A stretch of DNA of 64,000 nucleotides, from assembly GCF_024347435.1 (NCBI RefSeq), contig NZ_AP025481.1, forward strand, positions 806,001-870,000, written 5' to 3'. This DNA is from Vibrio cyclitrophicus (lineage in GTDB: Bacteria; Pseudomonadota; Gammaproteobacteria; Enterobacterales; Vibrionaceae). The position numbers and the translations under genes were made by a program. Position 1 is the first letter of the stretch, and each line of letters starts with the position of its first letter. Of this stretch, positions 26,247 to 36,366 are shown one piece after another. The notes beneath the pieces were generated by a model that saw only the letters and a program-made list of their open reading frames with translations, did not search any database and was not told the origin of the DNA.

Positions 26247-27158
26247 ATGTTATCTAATCAACTAGAGCGCGCACGTGCCATCGATTTACCAACACGAGAA
26301 GCGATGCTTCAACGAGCTCCTTCTGTACAACAGTTTTGGGACAACAATAAGGGCTTGTTCAGCGAGGCTTGGAAAGAATGGGAAGCAAGCGCGGAAGGCA
26401 GTCAATTGGGTTTCGACGATTCGCTGTTAGATGCCCGCCTGCGTGAAGCTGTTAGAGAAGCTTGGCAAGATCCAGAGAAAGAAATCGCGGTAAAAGACTT
26501 ACTCGAAGAGATCTCTCCTGGGGTGTTTAAGTTTCAGTTCTTTGATGCTGAACGTCTCGCTGAGTTGCGTGATTACTTGGAAGCGGTCTCTAACGCTCAA
26601 ATCCCGCTGCGCCCACCATACGGCATAGTGCTTAACCGTGGTGGAGCAATGTTAGACAGCCGATCTGAAGGTTATTTAGCCGCGCCAAGTTTCCAAGCGT
26701 TTTACCGAGATTTACTCGACAGTTACATGCGCCCTATCGCTCGCTTATTGTTCCCTGAAATCATGGGTTACGATACGCAAACTTTTGGGTTCTCGATTCA
26801 GTATCAAGCGAACAAAGATACCTCTTTACGCCTGCATACTGATGCGTCTTCTGTCACGCTCAACATTAATATAAATATGCCAGATGAAGAGTTTTCAGGG
26901 TCAGAACTTAACTTTTATGATCCTGCTACGGGTAAGATGAACGAAACGACATTCACACCCGGTGTCGCTATGATTCATAGAGGAAACGTTGCCCATGCGG
27001 CACTGCCGATAACAAGTGGTGAACGTTCGAACTTGGTATTGTGGTTGTATGGCGACCGTGGACAGATTCCACAGCACAACTCAGGGTTGGAATCGGTAGA
27101 CGCTCATCAGCGTTGGACTGTCCCTACGATTGTGCCTGATAACTTTGCTCCATTCTAG
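26247..27158 (+). CDS. 2-oxoglutarate/Fe(II)-dependent oxygenase-like protein
   Basis: The ATG at 26247 follows AGGAG (AGGAGCGAACACATT) and gives 303 residues. A helical N-terminal region (about 1-85) precedes a double-stranded beta-helix core. The iron site is H197-x-D199 (LRLHTDASS) with H250 (NVAHAALPITSGER), and R260 should bind 2-oxoglutarate. The closest pattern I recall is prolyl-4-hydroxylase-like 2OG oxygenases that act on proteins or small molecules. The substrate is unknown. It is monocistronic, with a terminator at 27231-27258. The N-terminal extension is unlike small P4H-like oxygenases and may recognise the substrate. Confidence 0.75.
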   Translation: MLSNQLERARAIDLPTREAMLQRAPSVQQFWDNNKGLFSEAWKEWEASAEGSQLGFDDSLLDARLREAVREAWQDPEKEIAVKDLLEEISPGVFKFQFFDAERLAELRDYLEAVSNAQIPLRPPYGIVLNRGGAMLDSRSEGYLAAPSFQAFYRDLLDSYMRPIARLLFPEIMGYDTQTFGFSIQYQANKDTSLRLHTDASSVTLNININMPDEEFSGSELNFYDPATGKMNETTFTPGVAMIHRGNVAHAALPITSGERSNLVLWLYGDRGQIPQHNSGLESVDAHQRWTVPTIVPDNFAPF

Positions 27159-27230
27159 ATAAGTACGCTCTGTTTTAATCGGTTCGATTAGGATTAGCTT
27201 ATTCAGACGGCTAATACAGTAAATAACAAA

Positions 27231-27262
27231 GCGCCCACCATAATATTGGTGGACGCTTTTTT
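27231..27262. terminator. Terminator between oxygenase and RND pump genes
   Basis: GCGCCCACCA (27231-27240) pairs with TGGTGGACGC (27247-27256) with one mismatch, followed by TTTTTT. It lies between two converging genes. Confidence 0.8.
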
Positions 27263-27300
27263 GTATCTTCAATTACGTTAATCGTAATCGATTAGCCAGA

Positions 27301-30300
27301 TTAGGCTGGTTTAGTTCTCAATCGAGTCAACAAATCCATTTGCTTTAGGTTCGCCATACCGACATACGCGACAGGCACTAAAAACAATGAGAAGAAAGTT
27401 CCGACCGATAAGCCACCGACCAACACCAAACCAATATTGATGCGACCCAATGAACCCGGGCCATCCGCCAATGCCAATGGCAATGAACCGAGGATCATCG
27501 TCAGTGAGGTCATCAAAATTGGACGTAACCTTGAACGCGCACTGCTGATCGCCGCTTCTTTCGCACTCGCGCCAGATTTACGTTTCTCGTTGGCAAACTC
27601 CACCAGCAAAATACCGTGTTTGGTCACGAGACCAACCAGTGTCAGCAATCCTATCTTCGAGTAAATATTGAGGCTTTGACCAAATACCGAAAGCGTCAAA
27701 ATCGCGCCCACAATACACAATGGAACCGTCAGCAAGATGATCATCGGGTCAACAAAGCTTTCAAACTGCGCCGCCAAGATCAAGAAGATGAAAATCAACG
27801 CCAATACGAACAGCACTTGTGCGCCCGCGGTTGAATCAACCAGATCTTTAACTACGCCATTGAACTCGTAGCTCTGAGCAGGTTTCAACAGGCTTGGTAC
27901 CGTGTCATCAATGTATGCCTTCACGTCGCTCGCCGTATATCCGGGCATCAAGTCCGCGGTGATTTCAGCGCTGTCTTTACCCATGAACGTCTTGAAGTTA
28001 GATTCCGATGTCACTTGTTTGATTGATACAAACTGAGATAAAGGAAGCCTTTGACCCGACTGTGAATCCACATACAACTTATCGAGCACCTTGAAATCAC
28101 CAAGATCGATTCGGTTTACTTGAACTTGAATTGGGTATGTATAACCGTCGTCCGCTTGCAAATCTGCGGCTTTAACAGAACCAAGGAAAGTCGATAACGC
28201 ATTGGTTACGTTACCGTAATCAACACCAGACAATACAATCGCATTGCGATCAATCGACAAGTCATAACGTAACTGGTCACGCAGCATTGAGTTCTTAATG
28301 TTGGTCACGCCCTCGTAATCCTCAATCGCCTTAACGACTTCGCTCGCGGTTTCAGACAACACAGTGGTATCACGGTTAACCGTCGTCAGTTGAAGGATCA
28401 TGTTGGTTGCAATGTTCAAGTTATCTGCTGAGCGAACCTTGAAAGACATCCCGTAGGCAGAGACTGAGCTTTGTGCCTTAGCGATAAACTCGTTTACCAA
28501 TTCATCCGCTGACTGATCACGTTCACCCCAAGGTTTCAAAAGAACGTGATTGGTCGGTGTACCTTCGATATACGACAAATTCGCTTCTACTGAACTATCA
28601 CCTTTGAACACATTGTTAAGTTGCGCGTTGTTATCTAGATGGTATTGACGGCCAACACCTGTTGGTGGTGTAGAGGTCACCTCAACAAAACCGGTATCTT
28701 CCGTTGGAAGCAATACTTGAGGCATTGTCCAAACCGCTAAGGCCGATAAAGCGATCAGCACTAAAGCAATACCACTCATCAGAGCCTTACGATCAAACCA
28801 TTTGCCTAGCTCTTTGGTGTATAAATCCGATAACACATTCAGTTTCGCATCAACCTTTTGATACCACTTCGCCGGAGTTGATACTGGCTTCATTAAGTAA
28901 GCACTCATCATTGGTGAGAGCGTTAACGCCACAAATCCAGAGATGATCACCGCTGCTGCAAGCGTGAACGCAAACTGCCTGAATAGATCGGCGGTTAGGC
29001 CTGCCATCAAGCCAATTGGTAAGTAAACAACCGACAAAGTTAGCGTCATCGCAATCACCGGGAAGACGATCTCTCGACACCCTTTAATTGCAGCGTTGAA
29101 TGGGGTTTCACCCTCTTCGATATGACGGTAGCAGTTTTCAGCCACAACAATCGCATCATCAACCACCAAACCAATGGCGAGAATGATAGCGAGAATCGTC
29201 AGTACGTTGATACTAAACCCAAGTAAATGCATGACGGCAAATACGCCTATCACACACACTGGGATGGTGATGATCGGGATAGAAGCGACTCGAAAAGAGC
29301 CAAGGAACAGAACCACAACCGCTGAAACCAGAACAATCGCCTCAACTAAAGTCATAAACCCTTCGTCAATTGCAGCTTTAATGAAATTCGCTTGGTTGTA
29401 GACCATCTTCATCTCAATGCCTTCTGGCAACTGAGGCTGAATCACATCGATTTGTTTCTTAACTTTATTCGCTACTGTGACTGGGTTTTCACTTTTTAGC
29501 GGTAACACCTGAATCGACATTGCTAAGTTGTCATCGACTCGAAGAATACTCGGGGTTAAGCTTTCTTCTCCCATTTTAACTTCTGCAATATCGCCGACAC
29601 GAATGATCTTGCCGTCATCAACACGGACCACCAAGTCTCGTACATCATCAACACTGGTCACTTGATTGACTGGGTTGATTGAGAAATCTCTTACCTGACC
29701 TTTGATGGTACCCGCTGTAAACGTCGCATTGTATGAACTTAATGTACCTACCACGTCTGATGCGCTCATATTGAGCGCCATCATGCGATCCGGTTGCAAC
29801 CAAACTCGCACCGCTTTTTCGCTGCCACCATACGGTCCCCAAATGCCACCCACACCTTGAATATGCTTAAATTGAGGCACGACTTGCTGGCTAATGTAGT
29901 CGTACATATCTTGCTTAGACATCTTGCCAGTATTCACAAACGTGATGATGTTACTCGGCATACTGGTGTCAGAAGAGTCATCCGTGACCGTTGGCTTATC
30001 CGTCATGCTCGGCGGGAAATCACCAATCGCTTCGACGCTGCTGCGCAGGTTGTTCATCAAGCTGGTGTATTCGACATCATTAATGTCATCTTCAAAGATG
30101 ATTTTTAGATTACACGTGCCCTCCTGACAGTCCGTCGTCATGGTTTTCACGCTGTCGAGGCCCGTTGCTGCGGTAATAAGCTTATCTGCCACATTGCGTG
30201 ACATGAACTCAGCGCTCGCGCCGTTGATCGCCGCGGTTACAGTCGCCGACGGTGTTTTATGTTCTGGGAAATATTGGATCGAGAGCTTTTGAAATGACAG

Positions 30301-30378
30301 TAGGCCAAATAAGACAATTGCGATACTCAGAACTGATGCAAATACAGGGTGCTTAATACAAATCTCAGGAAGCTTCAT
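27301..30378 (-). CDS. RND efflux pump, inner membrane transporter
   Basis: This 1025-residue protein has the AcrB/MexB layout: TM1 at about residues 11-30, two large periplasmic loops and 12 predicted transmembrane helices. Signature segments include GFSINVLTILAIILAIGLVVDDAIVVAENCYRHIEEG, with the acidic residues of the proton path in TM4, and GLLTLVGLVTKHGILLVEFANE. It exports drugs, detergents or other amphiphiles using the proton gradient with an adaptor and an outer-membrane channel. It overlaps the adaptor gene by 14 bp and has AAGGAG upstream. No outer-membrane channel gene lies nearby, so it probably uses a TolC encoded elsewhere. Confidence 0.9.
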   Translation of the reverse strand: MKLPEICIKHPVFASVLSIAIVLFGLLSFQKLSIQYFPEHKTPSATVTAAINGASAEFMSRNVADKLITAATGLDSVKTMTTDCQEGTCNLKIIFEDDINDVEYTSLMNNLRSSVEAIGDFPPSMTDKPTVTDDSSDTSMPSNIITFVNTGKMSKQDMYDYISQQVVPQFKHIQGVGGIWGPYGGSEKAVRVWLQPDRMMALNMSASDVVGTLSSYNATFTAGTIKGQVRDFSINPVNQVTSVDDVRDLVVRVDDGKIIRVGDIAEVKMGEESLTPSILRVDDNLAMSIQVLPLKSENPVTVANKVKKQIDVIQPQLPEGIEMKMVYNQANFIKAAIDEGFMTLVEAIVLVSAVVVLFLGSFRVASIPIITIPVCVIGVFAVMHLLGFSINVLTILAIILAIGLVVDDAIVVAENCYRHIEEGETPFNAAIKGCREIVFPVIAMTLTLSVVYLPIGLMAGLTADLFRQFAFTLAAAVIISGFVALTLSPMMSAYLMKPVSTPAKWYQKVDAKLNVLSDLYTKELGKWFDRKALMSGIALVLIALSALAVWTMPQVLLPTEDTGFVEVTSTPPTGVGRQYHLDNNAQLNNVFKGDSSVEANLSYIEGTPTNHVLLKPWGERDQSADELVNEFIAKAQSSVSAYGMSFKVRSADNLNIATNMILQLTTVNRDTTVLSETASEVVKAIEDYEGVTNIKNSMLRDQLRYDLSIDRNAIVLSGVDYGNVTNALSTFLGSVKAADLQADDGYTYPIQVQVNRIDLGDFKVLDKLYVDSQSGQRLPLSQFVSIKQVTSESNFKTFMGKDSAEITADLMPGYTASDVKAYIDDTVPSLLKPAQSYEFNGVVKDLVDSTAGAQVLFVLALIFIFLILAAQFESFVDPMIILLTVPLCIVGAILTLSVFGQSLNIYSKIGLLTLVGLVTKHGILLVEFANEKRKSGASAKEAAISSARSRLRPILMTSLTMILGSLPLALADGPGSLGRINIGLVLVGGLSVGTFFSLFLVPVAYVGMANLKQMDLLTRLRTKPA

Positions 30379-31687
30379 TCAGATTCTCCTTCGTTACAGC
30401 TTCCTTGCTTAGTGTGTCCTTACTGTGAGTTTCGCTCGATGAATCCTCAACAGTCGCACGGGTCTCTGCTTGCTCGCTGTTTTCCTTGATCGCTTCGTCT
30501 ACACCTTTCGATGCTTCCGTCCAATCAACCGAGGGTTCAATCGGATGTGGTTCATCCACCTGCGTTACGGTCTTTTCTACTTTAGGTTCAGCGATCTGTT
30601 GAGCGTTCTCTTTGCTTGTCGGTTCAGTTACTAGCTCAACGGTTTTCTGCTCAGCATTTGGGTTCATGACCTTAACTAACGACGCTTTCTTGAGGTTCTG
30701 TTGTCCCGTCACAACGACGTTATCGCCAAGCTTCAAGCCTTTCTCTACTACAACGTAACCATCGTTAGTATTCACACCTAATTCGACAATGCGTTGATCG
30801 ATCTTTTCACCATTCACGACCCAAACAAAGCGCTCTGTATCTTTGGCTTGAACGGAGTTTTGAGAAACCACCATCTGCGTTGAATCTTCGCTGGTCATCT
30901 GACTTACTTTGGCAAACATACCCGGAACTAAGCGATGCTCTGGGTTAGTCACGTGCGCGTGCACCTCTACACGACCTGAGCTTTCGTCCACCGCTGGCGC
31001 AATGTAATCCACCCCGCCAGAAAACGCTTCATCAACAAATGCATCAACTTGGATGGAAACATTCTGCCCAAGCTTTGCGTTGCCCAAATCCGACTGTCCA
31101 ATGGAATACTGAACTTCAACAGGATCGAGTTTGATCAAACTGACCAACGCGGTTGCGCTATCAATCTTACTGCCCACTGAGTGAGTGAAGTTAGTTAGCT
31201 GCCCATCAAATGGCGCTACCAATAAATAGTCATTCATCAGCGCTTCTTTCTGACGGAAATCAGCTGCGGCTAGGTTCGCCTGTTCGCCCAGTTCTTCCAC
31301 ATCTTGTTGAGACATCGAGTCAGGCTGTTTCTTTAGTAATTCTTGTACACGCTTTAATTTCGACTTTGCTAACGCTAGAGAGCTTCTTGCTTTGTCTAAA
31401 TCGGCTTTCGCTTTGGTATTGTCCAACTGGGCGATCAGTTCGCCTTTTTTAACTGGATCTCCATCTTTGAAATGGATATTAAGAATTTTGTCGGAGGCAC
31501 TAAATGTCAATGCAGCAGAATCCGTTGCCCTGATTTTCCCAACCTCGTTGATTGAAGAAGTGAATGCTTGTTTGTGAACTTTTTCGATAGTCACAGGAAT
31601 TAAGTTTGAGTCTTGGGCAAACGATGGAGAGATATGTAAGGCAAACAGTGCCAAACAGATTGTTTTACTAAGCTTTGTAAATTTCAT
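30365..31687 (-). CDS. RND efflux periplasmic adaptor (membrane fusion protein)
   Basis: This 440-residue protein has a signal peptide (FALHISPSFAQ), a biotinyl-lipoyl-like domain (DGDPVKKGELIAQLD; VAPFDGQLTNFTHSVGSKID), a helical hairpin (about 95-150), and beta-barrel and membrane-proximal domains (GRVEVHAHVTNPEHRLVPGMFAKV). It links the transporter to the outer-membrane channel. Adaptors of this family are normally about 350-380 residues; here about 95 extra C-terminal residues (from about KVMNPNAEQKT) are rich in Glu, Thr, Ser and Lys and look disordered. The hairpin is short, and the protein lacks a lipobox, so it is probably soluble or membrane-associated through its partner. Confidence 0.88.
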   Translation of the reverse strand: MKFTKLSKTICLALFALHISPSFAQDSNLIPVTIEKVHKQAFTSSINEVGKIRATDSAALTFSASDKILNIHFKDGDPVKKGELIAQLDNTKAKADLDKARSSLALAKSKLKRVQELLKKQPDSMSQQDVEELGEQANLAAADFRQKEALMNDYLLVAPFDGQLTNFTHSVGSKIDSATALVSLIKLDPVEVQYSIGQSDLGNAKLGQNVSIQVDAFVDEAFSGGVDYIAPAVDESSGRVEVHAHVTNPEHRLVPGMFAKVSQMTSEDSTQMVVSQNSVQAKDTERFVWVVNGEKIDQRIVELGVNTNDGYVVVEKGLKLGDNVVVTGQQNLKKASLVKVMNPNAEQKTVELVTEPTSKENAQQIAEPKVEKTVTQVDEPHPIEPSVDWTEASKGVDEAIKENSEQAETRATVEDSSSETHSKDTLSKEAVTKENLNEAS

Positions 31688-31805
31688 TTTTAATAACCAT
31701 AACCGTTGAATTCGTCTGAATTAAAACGTTTTTCTAAGCAGCTATTTCTTACTTAATGAGCTTCCAGCTATTTAAATAATGCTAAAACAGCTAATAATGA
31801 GAAAA

Positions 31806-31828
31806 GGGCTCAACTCACTGTCGAGCCC
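31806..31828 (-). terminator. Terminator after the FadL-type gene
   Basis: GGGCTC (31806-31811) and GAGCCC (31823-31828) form a stem; on the minus strand it is followed by TTTTCTC. It separates the fadL-like gene from the efflux operon. Confidence 0.65.
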
Positions 31829-31881
31829 TGCAATTTTTATATGATTCCTAAATTTTTACGTTCTGAACTCCAAAGTAAAAG

Positions 31882-33075
31882 TTAAAAACGATGCTGATAC
31901 TGAACACCGAGTAAGAGAGCATCGGCAGTTACATCAGCAGTTATATTGGAACTCGTTCCTGGGATCATCGTCAGGCTTTCGTCAATATCTTGTGATTCTC
32001 CGATGATAAATCCGACACCAATATCCACAGAACTGGCAGCCGTGAAGTTATATGTCCCTCCGACCGTGAGCCAATGACGGTTAACATCAGGAATTGATAA
32101 CGATGTAAGTTCATCAGTTGGGGAAATGTCGTACATATAACCCGCTCGTAGAACGATGTCTTTCGACATGGTGTACGTACCACCGACAGAAATATGCCCT
32201 GCATCTTTCCATTGATACTCTTTAATTGAGTCGTCATAAGAGTCAGATGTTAGCGAGTCAAATTCAGACCAGTTCACCCACTGCAGGCTGTAGTGAAAAG
32301 CCCACTGTTCGTTGAGCTGGTGCCAACCGGAAAACTCTAATGTGTCTGGTAACGGAACATTCATTTTGTCAGCCGCTACGCCTCCTTTCGTGATGTCACC
32401 TTCCACTTCGATATCTGGACTATAACGGTAGGTAATACCAAATTTATTGCGTTCATTAACTTGGTACGTTGCACCCACATTGGCACCTAAACCAAAGCCA
32501 TCGGCATCAACATCGAGTAGGTTCTTACGGTGAATTTCACCTTCACCGTAGATAACATCAATACCCGCGCCTAAGTTGATTTTTTTAGACAACTCGTAAG
32601 CCACAGCGAAACCCACATTGATACTGGAAAGCGCCGTTTTTCCTCCAAACTCATCCGCTTCGAACGAGTTATCAAATTCTACGTCGGTACCAAAATTAGA
32701 GTGCACCGTCGCCCCCAGAGTGAACTTAGAGTCTTCGATTGGATGTACATAATGAATGTTCGGAACTAATGTCCCTGCGTCTAATGATTGGTCATCTAAC
32801 ATTTCAGTATCACCAATCATTGGTGTGTAGCTAACGCTAGACACATCAATACCACTATCGATATAGATAGCGCCGACAGAGAGTGTTGGTTGCTCGATGT
32901 AAGCCATCGCAGCGCTGTTTTTAGCAACAATTGCCGCGCTATCTGCCATCACTGCATCACCGGCGAATGCACGGCCTAACCCGGTTGCAGACTGCGCGTT
33001 AAGTTGAAAGCCAGCCGCATTAGTCAGGCAAGGGACAAGAGCAGCGGCAGTGCCCAGTAAGAATTTATTCTTCAT
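31882..33075 (-). CDS. FadL-family outer membrane long-chain fatty acid transporter
   Basis: This 397-residue protein has a signal peptide ending at TNAA, then GFQLNAQSATGLGRAFAGDAVMADSAAIVAKNSAAMAY, the classical FadL/OmpP1 N-terminal hatch. Regular strands and a terminal Phe (QYQHRF) follow. It passes long-chain fatty acids across the outer membrane. It overlaps the upstream lipase gene by 11 bp. In V. cholerae, as I recall, a FadL homologue is cotranscribed with the surface lipase VolA, which hydrolyses lysophosphatidylcholine and supplies fatty acids. The same pairing here supports that role. Confidence 0.9.
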   Translation of the reverse strand: MKNKFLLGTAAALVPCLTNAAGFQLNAQSATGLGRAFAGDAVMADSAAIVAKNSAAMAYIEQPTLSVGAIYIDSGIDVSSVSYTPMIGDTEMLDDQSLDAGTLVPNIHYVHPIEDSKFTLGATVHSNFGTDVEFDNSFEADEFGGKTALSSINVGFAVAYELSKKINLGAGIDVIYGEGEIHRKNLLDVDADGFGLGANVGATYQVNERNKFGITYRYSPDIEVEGDITKGGVAADKMNVPLPDTLEFSGWHQLNEQWAFHYSLQWVNWSEFDSLTSDSYDDSIKEYQWKDAGHISVGGTYTMSKDIVLRAGYMYDISPTDELTSLSIPDVNRHWLTVGGTYNFTAASSVDIGVGFIIGESQDIDESLTMIPGTSSNITADVTADALLLGVQYQHRF

Positions 33076-35272
33076 CTTGAGGCACCTCGGTTTCGATGTG
33101 ATCTTCGTTATTAATGACGACTACTGCACCGCCACTCATTACCATAGAAGCAACGGCAATTTGTTGAGTGTCCACCGCTTCACGAACGTCTGACATGTTT
33201 TCACCTGGTGTGCCCGGTAAGCCATTTTCATCAACGGGACCTTCATAGGGGAACAGATACGTACCATGCCCGCCGGTTGTGGTTCGTACTGCTCCACGCT
33301 TTTCATTAATATTTTCTGATGTGCCTGTTATTGGGTCTAAGCCAAGCGCAGTAATCAGTGGTTCAGTACCAGTACGAATGTTACCTGGCGCGGTATTGGG
33401 AATTACGCTATCTGGGACATAATCAACACCAACGTCACAAGTCTCCCCGCAATCTCCAACGGCAGCTAACAAAAGAGTTGGTTGCTCAGCAGCGACTTGG
33501 CGAGAGATAAAGCTCGCAGGGTCAGCACTATCAATTGTTGCTTGGACCCCTTGTTTAAGGTCTGTCACAACCAAATCGAAGATGTCATCCTCTAGCTGAC
33601 TAACAAGCAGCGCGTTATCTGTTGAAAGTGCGACAAAATCACGAAGCGCTTCAATGCACTGCTGATTCGTTGCTTCTGTTGTACATGTATCTGGTATCAC
33701 CGTTTCAGCAATGCCGCGCTGAACATCTGGGGATTTCTTAACCCCTTCTGACATTTCAGGGCCTAAGGTTTGAGAGGACAGAACCAAGTTAGTTAGCCCC
33801 TGTCCCGGAACAACAAAATTTACAGTGTTGAAAGTAAAGTCTGAGTTAGCCGTAAGTGCTCGAGACGCTTGACTGAATTCACTTACCATCACCGACATGA
33901 TTCCTCCCAACGATTGCCCAATTAAGTGGACATCATCTCTTTTCACCCAATCTTCTTGGCTTAGCGCATAACGAAGACCCAGAAAGTCAGAAACAGACTG
34001 CTGGAGGTTAGAACGAAGTGCCAAAGGGGAATCAATATTAATAAAGAACGCCTTGTTTGCTCGAGCACTAATTTCTACTCCTGTTTCTTCGTCATCATTA
34101 GGGTCAGTATCAGTGTTGTCATAGCGTATTCGTTCCCCGTGATATGGCATATCGATAGCAACAACGGCGTAACCTTTTTTTGTATATTCCGCAGCCATCA
34201 AAGAGGCAGTACCGCGTTCCGCAGTAACGCCGTGAATAAAGATCGCGGTCGGTAATTGTTCACCTTTACTCCAGTCCCAGTCATTTGGAACATAGATATC
34301 AGCCGTTATTTCAAGAAATTCTATTACCTTTGGTTCTGGCATTGCAGCGGTCGGGAAACCACCTTCAGTATTGGTAATCCATTCGTATAATGGAGGGCAG
34401 TTTTCTTTAGGATCAAACTCATCGATGGTGCACTCAGATTCTCTTTCTTGAGTAAAAGGCAGATAAGACGGTATTCTTAACTTCTTAGAGTATTGGCTGT
34501 AGTCACTATTAAACTCGCGAACCTTTTCAACGCCATCTAAAAATTTAGTATGGAAATTAACGTGATTATTTCTCATTACATCCAGAGGGGAATAAGTACT
34601 CTGAGTTTTAAATTGCGCGGCATATACAGGAATACCCTTATCTGGATATAACGCATAATATGAATCAATAGCGCTCAATACTTGCTCTTGAAGCACTTCT
34701 TCTTTTTCGTTATTTAATGGAACTTCTGAATAAATCAAATCATCAAAGCTAGCATCTGCTTTTAAAGGCTCATTAAATTCAGTTTTTACCCCATCCGTTA
34801 CTACAATCGAATAAGTACGACTCTCAGCTAAGCCTGATTCACATTGAATTTTAATATTGGAACCATCAGCGGATATTTGAGTGACAACTTCTTCGCCTGT
34901 TAGGTCATCAATTAATACAACATTCCCGGCTAAGGTTTCGTTACTGAGTGGATAACGTTTATCAGAATTAACACTTTTTAGAGGAATCAAAATCGGTTCT
35001 GCACAAAGTCCCCAACCGTCTAGGGCTGCGTATGAGTTGTTGTAGTCCTGATAATACGCGTCGTTAGTCGATGACATTACGACAACGTCTTCACCGACAC
35101 CGGATATTGTTCCATCCTCGTCATACCCATAACCATCGTTCGGTTTTGGTAATTCATTAATGTTGTAGGGAACTAATATCAATACGGCATCTTGAGCCGA
35201 GTCTTCAGACTGACAGCCGAGTAAGGCAAGCGTAATTAGTCCACATATATACGGCTTATTGAAATCTTTCAA
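33065..35272 (-). CDS. volA: Surface lipoprotein lipase/lysophospholipase, VolA-like
   Basis: A TTG start at 35272 is chosen: it follows AAGGAG at 5 nt and yields a proper lipoprotein signal (LALLGC, Cys near residue 20); a frame from the ATG at 35314 would add ~14 residues ahead of the signal. The ~735-residue protein has an alpha/beta-hydrolase domain in its second half: PTAIFIHGVTAERG (oxyanion region), the nucleophile elbow GQSLGG and TGGHGTYLFP near the catalytic His. It belongs to the Pla-1/Cef extracellular lipase type. Pairing with a FadL gene points to VolA, which releases fatty acids from lysophosphatidylcholine at the cell surface. Confidence 0.85.
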   Translation of the reverse strand: MKDFNKPYICGLITLALLGCQSEDSAQDAVLILVPYNINELPKPNDGYGYDEDGTISGVGEDVVVMSSTNDAYYQDYNNSYAALDGWGLCAEPILIPLKSVNSDKRYPLSNETLAGNVVLIDDLTGEEVVTQISADGSNIKIQCESGLAESRTYSIVVTDGVKTEFNEPLKADASFDDLIYSEVPLNNEKEEVLQEQVLSAIDSYYALYPDKGIPVYAAQFKTQSTYSPLDVMRNNHVNFHTKFLDGVEKVREFNSDYSQYSKKLRIPSYLPFTQERESECTIDEFDPKENCPPLYEWITNTEGGFPTAAMPEPKVIEFLEITADIYVPNDWDWSKGEQLPTAIFIHGVTAERGTASLMAAEYTKKGYAVVAIDMPYHGERIRYDNTDTDPNDDEETGVEISARANKAFFINIDSPLALRSNLQQSVSDFLGLRYALSQEDWVKRDDVHLIGQSLGGIMSVMVSEFSQASRALTANSDFTFNTVNFVVPGQGLTNLVLSSQTLGPEMSEGVKKSPDVQRGIAETVIPDTCTTEATNQQCIEALRDFVALSTDNALLVSQLEDDIFDLVVTDLKQGVQATIDSADPASFISRQVAAEQPTLLLAAVGDCGETCDVGVDYVPDSVIPNTAPGNIRTGTEPLITALGLDPITGTSENINEKRGAVRTTTGGHGTYLFPYEGPVDENGLPGTPGENMSDVREAVDTQQIAVASMVMSGGAVVVINNEDHIETEVPQDEE

Positions 35273-35640
35273 AACAGCTCCTTCGTAGCTTTCGCATTTA
35301 ACTGGTGTGGTCATGCGATTTATCGTTATTTGAATTGCCGATTGAGTCGGAGGTAAGCTCGACTTTTATTCGTAGAGAGCAAGGCAACACAGAGTTGGAA
35401 TGACACGTTGATAAAACTACGTAAGAAATTTGAGCAGTTAACCCACACCCACTAAATCAGCGTCACCCGTTAATGATCTAATAGCGACTGGCGGCAAGCA
35501 CCTGAAACCACATTAAACAACCTCAAAAAGGTTTATAAGGGAATATAAAAAGAGGGATAATCAAACAAATTCAATTATTTAAACATAAAATAAGACAAAG
35601 TGAGTGAGTTTATATTTATAGTGGTATTTGTTATATTTAA

Positions 35641-36366
35641 GTGAGAACGCTTATAACAATGAGAACCCAGATGTCTGCTGAATTTATTATCAATGATGAT
35701 ATACAGGTCAATTTAGAAGAGAGTGAAATCCATCACTTTAAGACAGGTCGTACGTACCCAATAGGTTCTAACGAATCAGAGCTACTTAAGTTTTTTATCT
35801 CGAGACCCAATGAGGTGATCACGCGCCAAGTTCTTATTGAACAAGTGTGGGTGTCTAAAGGTATCTACGTTGAAGATGGCAGCCTAATGCAAACCATCTC
35901 GATTTGCCGAAAAGCGTTAGAAGATAAAAGGGGGATAATCATCGTCACTGAGCGCGGTAAAGGCTACCGATTTGCAGGACAAGTGACACAAGACAAAGAA
36001 CGCGCGCTGCGTATAATTCAATCGCAACCAATACAAGAAACGAAACAACCTGAAGACAACACAGCGCCAGAAAGATCACCAACCGCGGCTAAGAAAAAAA
36101 CAATTAGTGTACTAGCACTGATTGTATTATTTGTAGTGACTGCAGGTTTATCCCATTATCTGTTTTCTTATTTAGATAGAAATAGCCTAGGCGAAGATCT
36201 CGTGGGTCAACATTTTATCTCTTGTAAAATCGAATCCGACGAGTTCACTTTTAATGAATTATTCAACGTGACGCTTTACGAATATAAGGGAAGAAAAATC
36301 ATCATCGATAATTCAGGAAAATCTCTGAGCTTCCCAAGTGAATTTAAAGGAGTGACTTGTGAATAA
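35641..36366 (+). CDS. ToxR-like membrane-bound transcriptional regulator (second pair)
   Basis: The frame opens at a GTG (35641); ATGs at 35659 and 35671 are also possible, none with a clear Shine-Dalgarno. From the GTG it has 241 residues: an OmpR-type winged helix (about 25-120; ISRPNEVITRQVLIEQVW, VEDGSLMQTISICRKALED, IIIVTERGKGYRF), a polar linker, one transmembrane helix (about 153-176) and a short periplasmic tail with two cysteines (SCKIESDE and VTCE). This is ToxR/CadC topology. The next gene overlaps by 8 bp. The adjacent divergent VolA/FadL operon and downstream dcuC are possible targets, but nothing in the sequence proves this. Confidence 0.78.
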   Translation: MRTLITMRTQMSAEFIINDDIQVNLEESEIHHFKTGRTYPIGSNESELLKFFISRPNEVITRQVLIEQVWVSKGIYVEDGSLMQTISICRKALEDKRGIIIVTERGKGYRFAGQVTQDKERALRIIQSQPIQETKQPEDNTAPERSPTAAKKKTISVLALIVLFVVTAGLSHYLFSYLDRNSLGEDLVGQHFISCKIESDEFTFNELFNVTLYEYKGRKIIIDNSGKSLSFPSEFKGVTCE

